Shown: positions 50,414 to 62,270, counted from the stretch's first letter. The stretch: DNA of 64,000 nt from Warburgia ugandensis (GCA_035236585.1 CP141127.1:46452001-46516000); one strand, 5' to 3'. Notes: generated by a model not told the origin, from the sequence alone. Program-made: numbers and translations.

Positions 50414-51809
50414 TATGATTCATTATCTAAACGATAAAAGGTTGGTAGAAGTTGGATGACACTGGGTTTTAACTTAAAATATTCTGCATTAGTTGTAGGT
50501 AACTCTATACATGATGGGAAGTTAAACTATACCAGCATTGAATAGTCTCTTTAGGGCATAGCTTCTACTACATTGGCTATGTTTTTGGCAAGGGTCTCTA
50601 AATTTGCTTGATTATTTGGACCTTACCCTTAGTTGAATCAACTTCGTATACAGCAAAAGATATTCATTATACAAAATGGGGAGTACTTTTTTCTCCGTGT
50701 TTTTTTTTTTCCGCCTATTCTGGGGGAGAACTAAACTAAATAATACAACCTATATGCTTAATGAGGAAAATAAACAAAGGCACATATTAAATCCTAACCC
50801 TATTTCAAATAAGTTGAAAGGTTGATTTTTCTTTATTTTCTTTGGGGGAGTGGCTTTTAGGTTATGTCTAACGTAAGTAGCTTCTCCTCTCTTTTTTACT
50901 TGCTATAATGTTTAGTAGTTAGGTCCTATCTTGATCAACCACTTCACACCTTGCTTTGTCATCTGTAGGTGATTTGAGACATTGAATGTATTGGCAAAGC
51001 TAGTCATTTAAATACCAACATAGCTAATCAAGTGGTGGCCACTTGAGTGGTAATAGATCACCTCTTTCCAATATGTCTTCTAGATTGATTTTAAATTGTT
51101 TGTTGAGGCTAGGGCTGGTGTAAGGTGATGATTATCCTTGGTGGGCTAACGGATGTTAGTGAAATGCACCCTTGATCTTGTAGGGGTGAGTTTTTTTACT
51201 AATTCATTTAAGCATTCCTATGCATTTGATCAACATATATTCAACTTAAAGCATGTAAACAAGCCCTATTATGCAAGGAAAGTTCTCTAAAATACAATAA
51301 GTAAGGAAATTCTTTTTATATCCTCTATACTATCATCCACAGTGCAAAAATACACTACTTATGCAATCGTAATCTAGGAATTAAAATGAAGGAAAGAATA
51401 GTCTCACAGTGGGGTCTTGGATTTAGTCTTCTTATACAATGATGGGTCCATGTGCATGCTGGCTCCTCTTATATGTTAGGATGGCCCACCCTTGACCTGT
51501 ATTATTACAAATCCTTTTTAGATGAATGAATTGGGTTATAAAGAGGCAATTTCATCCTCCATACAATCCATTCAAATAAAAAATTTAATTGGAAACTATC
51601 CTAAAGTCTTCCTTCAAAGCTTTATTCTTATCCAAATTCCTTTATAAAAGAAAAGTAAAGTATAAAATTCTTCATGAATAAGAAAAGTATGCAAAAGTAA
51701 AAGAAATTATCCTATATTTAATCCTAAGTTTGCAACTAGTGGTAAAGTAAAGGAAACATAGAGCTTAATCAAACACCGTTGCAAGTCCTTAACTACTACG
51801 CCAAAAGCT
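50414..51809 (-). mobile_element. Short internal region of element B
   Basis: Only about 1.4 kb lies between the two LTRs, with no coding motif. It contains the leader block (51,408-51,512) shared with the Athila-like element at 32,238-32,312. Next to the right LTR is a much degraded primer site: ACGCCAAAAGCTT at 51,799 aligns with GTGCCAAAAACTT at 32,664. Inference: element B is a minimal non-autonomous element with LTRs longer than its body, in minus orientation. Confidence 0.6.
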
Positions 51810-54100
51810 TGATGTGTCTTAATAATTACCATAAGTGCACGGCTCTATTATAGTATACAATTAGAATATATAGGTCAATCCCACAAGGGCTCTTTGATAA
51901 ATGAGAGTTAATTAAAATTAAGTTTCTTTACTCTAACTTAGTCAATCAAGGAAAGAAAGGAAATAATTTTAAATTAAATCAAAGCAAGTAAGCCTAAGCT
52001 ATGAAATAAAAGTAAGAAAACTAATTAAATTAACATGAAACTAAAATTAAACTAATTAAGTAATAGAAAAGAAAATTTCATTGATCAACTTCATTACAAT
52101 TACGAGGAATGAAAGGAATAAACAAAACAAAGCAAGAAAAGAAACTCCTTGCTGTGGTTGCTGTTGGAGTCTTTCATTATGTCACTCAGTCAGGCTCTTT
52201 GTACATCCTTTTTTTCAAATCTGGGCTTGAACCCCTCTTTATGGTCTTCTTGTTGTGTCACTCAACAAAGGGCTATACACTTACATTCAATGCAAAGTAC
52301 ATTTATTTACATCCATGCTTTTCTCATCTCCTTAACCCAACATACCACAAACCCAATGGAATCATCAACCATGGTTTAGGAATTAGAAGAGTCCTTGACT
52401 ACCATTAGAAGGTGTGCTTCCTTTTCCATTACTAACAAGTACCAAAACAATAAAAGAAGTAAAAGAAAGAAAGGAGAAGGATGTGTGGAATTGAAAGATG
52501 GGAGAATGAGCATATAGAGATTATGGAGGGCATGTGAAAGAGATGTGGTTGATGGAGCATGTAAAGCTAAGAGGAATGGATAAAAGGGATGGAAGAAGGC
52601 ATGGGGGAAAGAGAAGAAGAAAGGGACAAATAAAGAAAGGGAAGTGGGGATGGAAGAGCTTCCTTACCCCTTCTCTAATAGATTGTCTTTGATCTTAGGG
52701 GAGCTTTAGCAAAGGTGATCTCTCTCCCTCTATTCACCTAGATTTTGCTTTCTTTCAAGTTAGTTAATAGGGTGGCTTTAAAAGCATGTGTAAAAACTTG
52801 TAATGAGGGATCGAATCTTGCTATATATATGGCAAAGTATAAGATCCCTGAAGGGAGTGATTTATCTAATAGAAAATACCAAACCCATCTCAAATGTGTC
52901 CATATCATTGGAATGGATGACTAATTATTTCTATGAATCATTTCTTTAGATAGAAGAAGATTCTATAAACACTTACTCAAAATCTCACTTATCATATTCC
53001 ATTGTGGAAGAATCATTTGAAATAACCATAGCCAATTCATCAGATGGACACCAAGTGGTTGATATTATACCTCCAAAGCCAGAACTTCTTGTTTCAAAGG
53101 GTGAATCTATCAAGCTTCATCAACCATTAATAAGTAAAAGATAAACAATTTTCTTCTTTTTCACATCTTATTTATAGTGTTTGAGAAAAGAAATCCCTAA
53201 AGATGGATGGTTAGGATCTAAAGATGAAAGGAAGAAAGAACTATGTGGAATGGATGAGATTGATGGAAGGAAGGTATGTTAAGGAAGGGGCTGTGAATTC
53301 CATATTAATAAGGTGGGATGAAGTTTGGGCATGATTAGGATAATAAAGTGGAGTGGGAGAAGGAAGGAAAATGGTAGGGTGGTTAAGAAGGTAGATTTGA
53401 GTTGTTAGGAAAAAGAATTACTTAATACGGAAGGAAGAGAATTAAATTATGAAGTTGGTTGACTTGTAGTCAAACTAGAAGGTCAGGGCATCCTTTTCAA
53501 TTTTAGGATAGTGGGTTGAAAATGGAAGGTGGTAATATGGAAACAGAAAGAAGTAAAACAATGGGTACGTAGGAATAAGTGGGAATAGAAAGAAATGGAA
53601 GGAAATGAAAAGTAAGTGATGGAATCTAAGGGTATCCAAAATTAGAAAGTGCATGGAAGGGGGGTGTTTTTCTCCAATTTGTGTGTGTGTGTGTGTGATG
53701 TTATTAAAAACCTTAAAGTGAAGCTAGACAATAGGATGACAATGGGTGGTTGAGATCTTCATTTCCTTAGGGTTTTGGGTTGACTTTTCAACATGGGAAA
53801 GGTGGCTAGGATTTTGATTTTCCAAATGCTTCATTCCTAACCCTTAGATTATGCTTACCCTTGCTTGAATGAATGGGATCCTTTTATGACATGTAAGTCA
53901 TCCTTAAACTTCATTTTTTCTCCACCATTGGATTGGATTGCCCTAGGATGAGTGGCCTTGATTCCTTAGAGATATCTTCATGTATTTCACATTGTTCTAA
54001 GTGTGATTCACTACCTTGCATGGATAATACATCCAATCATTGGCTGATCTTCTTCTTAAGGGCTAAAACCTTCTAAATTTAGGTATACATATGTCATATT
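51810..54100 (-). repeat. 5' LTR of element B
   Basis: Starts TGATGTGTCTTAATAATTAC next to the primer-site relic. It is collinear with 41,961-44,203 plus 49,271-50,413, but lacks about 400 bp near its end (after CATTGGCTGATCTTCTTC). The right edge is about 54,100. TG repeat at about 53,682-53,698. The two overlapping plus-strand ORFs near 52,109-52,408 are shadows. Confidence 0.7.
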
Positions 54101-55668
54101 TGAATGTATATATATTATCCTACAAAGTATAAAATAGCCCTTAATTAGTGATGAAGTGAGTAAATTCAAGGTTAAAAATACTAATTCTAGGGATGTTATT
54201 TATAATGTTTATGCATATATCAATGCATTTGCAGAAAAAACTAAAGACAACTATCATAAGGATTCAATTAATGAATAAATAAGAAATTGTCTAGGATTAT
54301 TGATGATTATTCAACCATATAATTAGGAGAAATGTGCGTATTTCATTAATTGTGTTCTATATAAATAAAAAGGGTGTTACATACACTATAGTGTACTTGT
54401 GTAGCTTATGTTAATTTCTACTTCTAACTGAAATTTTTGTTCAACTATAAGTGAATAAGTTATAATTAATTAAACATGAATTTTGAAGGAAAAATTATTA
54501 TTATATTATGTATTTATAAGAATTAGAGTATGATGTATGTTTTGATCCAAAAATTTTCTAGTAAATTAAGAGGATTACTTATATGCAATGGAATGTTTGT
54601 TCATTCACATGCATATTGTATTATGATAGAATGATAGAATAGTTGTATGGTTTATTTCAAAGAAACATACAAGAATCTGGGAGTAGCTGTTTGACTTTGT
54701 TTATGAATGATAATAGTTGAATGCCTCTAAATTATTTAGGGGATCACCGAATGTCCTAGAACTATCAAAGAGGACCATTGAATGCCCCAAAACTATCAAA
54801 TAAATGCAAAAACTATCAATAGTTGTTTGACTTGGTTTATCAAAGAGGACCACTGAATCTTTTGAAATATTATAATGGACTGTTGAATGCCTCACTAAGG
54901 TCAATTTTGCATATAAAATTCACTTGATTGATTAATGCATAATTTAGGAATATAAATTTGATTTTGTTGATTTGGTTCCATAATTGTGAATGATGCCCTG
55001 GTGAATGTTTGATATAAATGGTGTTTTACTAAATGTGTAATAGAAGTCAAAGATTACGAGAATGAAAGAATATTGTGAATATTATTATTATTATTTGTTT
55101 TATACTCTATATGAATACTTGGATATATTTGAATAGAAAAGTCCTATTTTGTTACACTTTTGAAATCCTGGGTTTATTAGGTTTTAAGTGAATGTAACTA
55201 CTGAGTTGTGAAGCTCAACTAGTTAGATATAGCCAACTCTTGTACATTAATAAAGGGAGATGACCTTGACTTCATAATTATATCACTAACTTCATTACTT
55301 TTAATTGTGGATTTATGAATGGATGAACTCTTTCTATTATTTTAGTTGACAGTGGAATGATTTATGGGTACAATGCCTTGTGTAATAGAAATGGACTATT
55401 CGTTTCTTGGGAAAAGGTAGTACTCATCCATATGGATCATGATATCTTCATTATGAGTGGTGGAGCTATAAGCTAGAGTAGTAAACAAAATAAATGCACA
55501 TGAAAAAATGCTTTCATCTTATATGAGTTGTGGTATTGCAAAATTGTATGTTGTGATGGCAAGAGTTGCATAAGCAGAAAAGTTGGTGACCCACTTATAA
55601 AGCCATTATCCTAAAATGCCTTTAAAAGACATTTAGAGTGTAAATACATTGAAGATTGGCTTTATGTG
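54101..55668. other. Unassigned stretch between element B and the third LTR copy
   Basis: No gene. An isolated S-type LTR end (AAAAGGGTGTTACA) lies at 54,365-54,378. Degenerate short repeats (CTATCAAAGAGGACCATTGAATG and relatives) lie at about 54,700-54,900. The missing N-terminal gag of element A was expected here but was not recognised. Confidence 0.45.
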
Positions 55669-58091
55669 TGACGTGTCTTAATAATTAAAGTAAGTGGATG
55701 GTTCTATTGAAGCATAGAAAAGGAAAATATGGGTGGATCCTATGAGAACACTTTGATAAATGGAGGTCATTAAAATTTAGGTTATCTTACTTTGACCTAG
55801 CCAAGCATTTAAGATAGGAAAGATTCTAACTAAAACTAATGACAAGGAAAGTAAAGAGGAATAACTGTTAAATTAAGCATCTAAACTAAACAACTAGAAA
55901 GTTATTACTAATTAATATAAAAGCAATTAAGAGAACTAAGAAACTATTTCAAGACATAAGCAAGGAAATAAAATAAGGAAACTTAACTAAAATAACCACT
56001 AACTAAGAACTAAAGTATGGAAACAATTAAACTAAAAATGGAAAGAAGAATTTCATTAATGGAAAAATTACAAGGATTTCATAAGCAATGAAATAAAGGA
56101 AAGCAAATAAAACTTTTCATCCCTAGCTTGAATACCACTCTAGGGATCTCCTGTTGTGTTAGTCAATAAGAACTTGTACACTTCTCTTCAACCCTAAATA
56201 CACTAATGTTACCACCAAGCTTTTCTCATCTTTACCCTGACATGCTACATACCACAACAAATCCCATCCAATGATCCTTAGGAATGAACCATTAAGGAAA
56301 TTGAGAAATGTGGAGAATAACACCTTTCCTCAACAATCACCACCCCAAGAAAGAAAGAAGATTATGGTAATGAAGTAGAAGAAGATATGGCTTTTTTCCT
56401 AAGCTAGAAGCTTTCAAAAGAGTGTAGCTTCAAGGAGTTTGAAAGTGAGGAGATAAGAGGTCATTCATCTTTAAGGAAGGGTGAACCATATAGAAGGTTT
56501 CCTTCCTTAAACATTAAATAGAATAAAAAGAAAATAAAGGACAGTGGCCCTTGGCTTAGGATGCACCAATTCTAGCCTTAAGAGATGAAGAAAGAGATAG
56601 GCACATATAGTAATCCTACCCTTCAACCCAAATCCCTTAGCTCAGAATCTAGGTAGCTTTATGGATAAATTTGGGTGTTTCCTCAGGTTTATCAAGGATT
56701 TTGAAAGTTTCCTTAATTTCCATAGAAAGACAAAAGTCTTCTTTCATTTTCCTTATTCCAAATCTGAAAAAGAAAGAGAACAGATGAAGAGATAATGCAT
56801 GCATGAACTAACTATCATGGAACTATGCATGTAATTGAGAGTAGAAAGTGTGAGTGTATGGAAATAGAAAGTGAGGAATAATTGTGCATGTCAAGGTGAA
56901 GAGATAAGGTGGGTGAGTAGATGGAAGTGAAGGGATGGGAACATGAGAGATGAGTCAGATAAGGAACTGTAATGCAATGGAAAAGAGTGTGTGTGCATGT
57001 GAATAAGATGGGGGTGTTGGGGGTTCGTGCATTGGTGGATATGCATGGAATGGCTATGCGTGCAAACTAAGTGTATGGTGCATGATTTATCTAAAAATGA
57101 ATATGTATGTGGTCCTAAAGTTATCTTAGAATGAAAGCAATGAAAGATAGAAAGTATAACTAAGCTAAATGTGAGATCAAATTTAGAAACTCTAATACAT
57201 CTAACTTCGGAAAGTGCTAAATCTAAAAATCTATCATGCATTTAGTTCCTAAAGTGGTGCTAAGATGTATGGAAAGAAAGATGGAAAGTTAAGAAAATCT
57301 AAAAAGAAAGAATCTAAGATCCATGTATGAGATTCTAAAAATAGAAACTACCATACTTCTAAATTAAGAAAGTTCTAAAATAATGATCTAGAACAATGAT
57401 CTATGATGCTTACTATGCTAAAACTAAAGTGTAAAATGCATACAAACCTATGCTATGCATCCAATCCTAAAATTAGAAGTTATTTAAGAATAGAAACTAC
57501 CATGCAATTTAGGAATGTGCTAAACATATAAAAGTAAATGTTGAATGGATGTTAGGGTGTGGACTAAGTCTATGATGCCTGAAGGAACTAAACATGCTAA
57601 GCTTCCATGCATGCAAACCTATATAGATAAGTGACATCTGTTTTCTATTTAGAAGGTGGTATGCATGCATGGAAAGGTGGTGAACTATGTATCAAGTAAG
57701 GGAGTGGGATCATGTGTGGAAAACTGGGGCTATATGCATGAAAGTTAAGATGGTCTAAATGCTCCTAAGATATATCTACTCTTGATGCATGCAAATCAAA
57801 CTAGATAATGAAATAAACAAAGTGGAATTCAGGTAATTGAAGTGTAGGAAAAACTTTCTAAAAATAAACAAACATGATTAAGAAGCATGGAAAATAAGAA
57901 TAATCAAACCAAAGAGAATCATAGATTTTTAGAGTAAGAGTCATGGGGGTTGAATGGTTAAGATCAAGACAAACTTAATTAGAATGGAATGGATGGCTAG
58001 ATGGCAAAAGGCATGATTTCCATATGGGATTGTGGGGGAGAACAATAGAAAAGAATAAGAAAGAATGAAAAGGGAAATAGTAAAGGGAAGG
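55669..58091 (-). repeat. Third copy of the element A/B-type LTR, truncated at the right
   Basis: Starts TGACGTGTCTTAATAATTAA, followed by the same TATGGGTGGATCCTATGAGA and TTAGGTTATCTTACTTTGAC boxes as at 41,961. It is broken off at 58,091 by an S-type LTR start. It could be element A's 5' LTR, or another insertion. No primer site is visible to its left. Confidence 0.65.
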
Positions 58092-58560
58092 TGTAATAAC
58101 CCTAATTTTTAAATTTCATTTTAAATGATTTTTGAATTAATTTTAATAAAATGTAAATTTAAAATTTTGTTTCTTAAGTTTCACAAAATCTACCTTTAGA
58201 AAGATACCTAATAGAACCCCTAAGCCTTAAATTTTGGATTGTACTCGAGAAAATGGATCCAATGACATAAAGAACATTAAAAGAAGAGTTTGAATGAGGA
58301 AGTTATGACCTTTTAAAAGTTTATTGTAGTAAAAAGAAAGAGGAAAAAGAAAATAAATTTACTTAAGGAGGGGGCTGATTTGATATAGGCAACCCCTCAC
58401 CTTAAAGGAAATCAAAGCAGACCTTATGGTTTGTTCCTAAACCTAACAAGTAGGAAAAAAAATGATAATGACAGAAAAGAGAAGAAGAAGGAGAAGAAGA
58501 AGAGGAAGAAAGGAGAGGGAGGAGAAGAGAGAGAGAGAGAGAGAGAGAGAAGAAAACCAG
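58092..58560 (+). mobile_element. 5' part of an S-type LTR (S7), truncated
   Basis: Starts TGTAATAACCCTAA. Carries the shared 5' block at about 58,240-58,310 (TTGTACTCGAGAAAATGGAT) and a degenerate stem-loop A at about 58,370-58,396. Ends in a GA-rich tract at 58,474-58,553, including a GA dinucleotide run at 58,526-58,551. The rest of the LTR is missing. Confidence 0.7.
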
Positions 58561-59081
58561 ACCACTAGAGGAGTCTATCACACCGGTGAGGAGAAAAAAT
58601 GGGGTTTTATGTAATAGCCTAAGATTCCAACAGTCATAATATTGTCCTCTTTGGATGGTATACACCCTCATAGTTTTTCTCTTCGTTGAAGGAAAAATCG
58701 TTGTAACCATTAGAATTCTCTAAACTCTTATAACTAACCTAGCTCCCTCTCCTCGGACGATGTGGAACTAACTCTTAGTACCTCAAAACCGAAGTCTAAC
58801 AACCCTTTCTAGACTGCCCTCAAATCCTTTCACCTCTTCCCCTTTTAGGGATCATGCGTCCCCTCATGACCTTCTCTAAGTCAAGCGTGCATGTTACTAG
58901 CCACCACACTACAAGGGAAACTAGCTCTAATACCAACTGTAATGACCCAGGTTTTCATATGCATTTTTAAATGTAAAACTAATTCCTAATGTGAGATCAA
59001 TCCTTATTTGAAAACCATTTCATGAAAAAAAAATGCATAATTAAGTGAGGAATGACATATAAAAAAAATTATTATAAAGGA
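58561..59081 (-). mobile_element. Leader, primer site and LTR start of a minus-strand S-type element
   Basis: AGCTCTAATACCA at 58,923-58,935 is, on the minus strand, TGGTATTAGAGCT, an 11/13 match to the initiator-Met tRNA primer site TGGTATCAGAGCC. It lies 3 bases from an LTR edge (TGTAATGACCCAGG at 58,939). The first 90 bp of that LTR is the inverse of the last 90 bp of S8 (62,550-62,638). The LTR is cut at 59,081 by S8. The leader to the left has the minus-strand motif CCACATCGTCCGAGG (about 58,755). No gag seen. Confidence 0.7.
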
Positions 59082-61469
59082 TGTAATAAACCAAAATTTA
59101 AAAGCCTTTTTCATGTAATTTTTATTATAAAAAAGGATAAAATTTAATTTTATGAATGAGATTTTTACAGAAGCCAAATAAAGTGTTAAAACCTTAATAA
59201 TTGGATTATACTCGAAAAATGGAATCCAACGACACTAAGAATGCTAAAACAGGTGTCCGTATGAGAAAGTTATATGATTTTCAATAGTATAGGTATTTTA
59301 GTTATTTTCAAATGGGCCCCATTTATATATTTTAAAACAAAAAAATTCTTAAAATTGAGGGGTTGTTTATTATATTGGCACCCCCTCCTCTCTTAAAGGA
59401 AGGAAAAGAAAGGGAAGAAAGAAAGAAAAAGGAGAAAAGAGGAAGGAGAAGAAAGGGAAGAAGGAGTGGAAGAAAAGGAAGAAGGAGAGGGAGAGGGAGA
59501 GGAAGAGGAAGAGAAGAGAAGGGAAAGGTGAAAGAGAGAGACTGCAAGAGGGAAGTGGTTGCCATGGGAATTTCTCCAGCAACATGCAAACCTTGACTAC
59601 TAGTTCCTCATGGTTCCTTGACCTGCAAAACTCAAAGTGTTCCCCCATCCTTAAATCTATAAAAGGCCTTCAAAACAGTTGAAATTTGGTGAGAAATGAA
59701 GGAGAATAAGTGCAAATAAGGTGATGCCGACAACTAGCAAAATCGAGTGACCTATACACTAATTTTGATGTTTTCTAGCTTCAAAAGATGTCGGATCTTC
59801 ACCAAACTTCAAAGGAATGTAGGTGACACCTCAATCTATATTTCCCATCTTTTAATTTTGAAATCTGTTATAGAATGAATCACTAGTGGGGATCACACTG
59901 GTCATCTTCTCCAAGACAGTCGACCATCATGAGCAACCTGGAATTCTTCAGTGAAAAACATGCCCTACCATTGTTTGGCATGATCTATGAATTAGTAAAG
60001 TCGAATCTTGGATTCGAGATCATCTAAGCACCCAAATTGTATGTGATCCTGATATGAGGGTGCAAGGCACAATCTGGAAGATATAACCTTTAATCAATTA
60101 CTATGACCTAGATCTATGATCGATTAGTGACTGATTCAAACCCACACATTGATTTGACCATAGATTAGTGATACAACACCACAAATCATGATTTATTTGT
60201 GTATTCACCCTAATCTAACTATAGATCCATCACCAAAACCCTATAACAATAACGTATATGGCCCTTTTTTCACATTTTGACCATTGACTAATAGTCAAGT
60301 ACTTAAATTGTAAGATCGGGCACTAATCTAATAGCAGAGATTTGGTACAACCTTGATCAGCTTGATGAGAGGCAATGAGAATCGATCAGACCACCTCAGA
60401 CACTACATCATACTTGGATTTTTGCAAATAGAGGTAAGATTACTACCAAAACTTATTTAAATTAATTAAATTTTAATTGTACTTATATTATGACTGGTAA
60501 ATTATAGAAAAATTAGAAAATAGGCTTATAAGATGGATTGGACTGCAGGAAGAGCAATTAGAATATTTGAACTATTAATTAGAGTGAATGAAATGGTTTA
60601 ATGACTCTAATGACCTTAAATTAGAAAATAGGATGCAAAAATGATATGAAACTATGGATCTAACTATTTCAATCTAACCGTCAGATCAATAAATCAAACA
60701 TTGAGATAAGAAATAAACTATCTATAGGTCAGAGATTAATAAGAATTGAGGACAATTAGATGATCTAGATAGTTGATCTTTAATCAACGATTAATATTTG
60801 ATATTGTGACAAAAATAAAGAGGAATATTTATGATCAGAAAGTGGTAAAAGCATGATCACCATGTCAAGGGTGATCAAAGACTAAATAAGTCACAATTAA
60901 GAAATTGTAAGTAAGATAAATGATGTTGTAATGTACATGTGTTGATAGAGACATTGACTGGTATGAACTAAGCTTATTGAACATTCTGAGGATTGGGTTA
61001 ACCCTGTTCGAGGCAGGTAGTTTTAACATCTATTTGACATTGGGATTTTGAACATGTTAGCTGCTTTGCTAAGATGTGTAGATTTAAAATAACCAAATCA
61101 TTTGATTATATCATGCTTTCAATTTGAGGCTACTTGATTATCATAAAAGTCATATTTTTTGCATGTTGCATTATTCTAGCTTTAGAAGAATGCAATATTT
61201 GCAATGAGACATGTGAATTATAAATATCTACCTTCATAACCATGATGCATATTTTTATATAAAAAATAAAAATGATGTAACTCATTCTATTATACACAGT
61301 TGTTTATTTTAGAAAGAAATGATTATACTTGAAATTGGATCAATCCCATGCTTTCAGATGAGTCAAGGAAATGCATGGCTTTGCATTAGATATACGATAT
61401 ATGACTTAATGATATTTAGATTGAGATATATGTTTGTTCAAGCCAATGAACCTGGTGGGCACTATGCTA

Positions 61470-61493
61470 AGAGGTTGTACAGGTTTAGCCTCT
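61470..61493 (+). other. Degenerate LTR stem-loop B in S8
   Basis: AGAGG pairs with CCTCT around TTGTACAGGTTTAG. The inner GGGT/ACCC pairing is lost. Confidence 0.45.
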
Positions 61494-62237
61494 CGACCCT
61501 TAATCACCAAAGGTGGTGGGTATCCGTGTCCAAAGAGGCACCTATTTTTCTCAACTATTGTGGTAGGGAAACAACCACTGGATGTGTTGACAGTACCCTT
61601 TTCGATACATATCCACAGTCATCATGGAGCCTATGGTGGCTGGTCTTTAGATACCAAAGACACATAATTTCAATGAGCTGGTTGTGAGCATAGTGTATCA
61701 TGAGATTTCTATTTTGTGACCCCATGTAGATAGGCATGATGATGTTATTTAGCTAAGCACTCATGACCCACCGGCTGATGTGTTCGTCGGAGTGCATATG
61801 TGCACGTGATGATGATGTTGTGGGTTGGGATTATCGATATTTGCAGTTTAACTGATTACAATTTTAATATTTTGAGGATCTTACGGCATTTGAATTATCA
61901 AGTTAAAAGGAGGATCTTTCACATAATTTACAAGTTATGCATTCCTTTGGTTTGTAATACATTATATATTACAATTTATGTGAGATCACCATGCAAGTTC
62001 AATCATTTGAAAAATATACATTTAAATTTGTGCATGTTTTATATTGATATTATGTGGAATGTTTCTAGCATGAAACTGTAAACTAAGGTTGACATGTGGT
62101 TTCAATTGTGTTTCGTGCCTCTGATCTAATCATTATATTCTTTAGAATTGCATGAAAATTTATTTAAAATGTTGTTTAGAATTAGATATCAAAATTGGTA
62201 TAATAGATGTGAAACTAGTTACAGAAGTTCAAGTTTG

Positions 62238-62270
62238 CTGAGATATTGTAAGTTGTTTACAATATCTTAG
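62238..62270 (+). other. Conserved LTR stem-loop C in S8
   Basis: Arms CTGAGATATTGTAA (62,238-62,251) and TTACAATATCTTAG (62,257-62,270). 13 Watson-Crick pairs plus one G-U pair, loop of 5. Confidence 0.8.

Noticed and set aside
52109..52408. 99-codon plus-strand frame in the element B 5' LTR
   Set aside because: Overlapped by a second frame of similar length, not open in the other two LTR copies, and no domain.
59332..59648. Lys/Arg/Glu-rich and Leu/Ser-rich frames
   Set aside because: Direct products of the GGA/GAA purine tract at 59,395-59,545. Low complexity only.
61319..61687. 122-codon open frame in S8
   Set aside because: Falls over the stem-loop B region of an LTR, with an overlapping 77-codon frame on the same strand. 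No family resemblance, and the other LTR copies are not open here.
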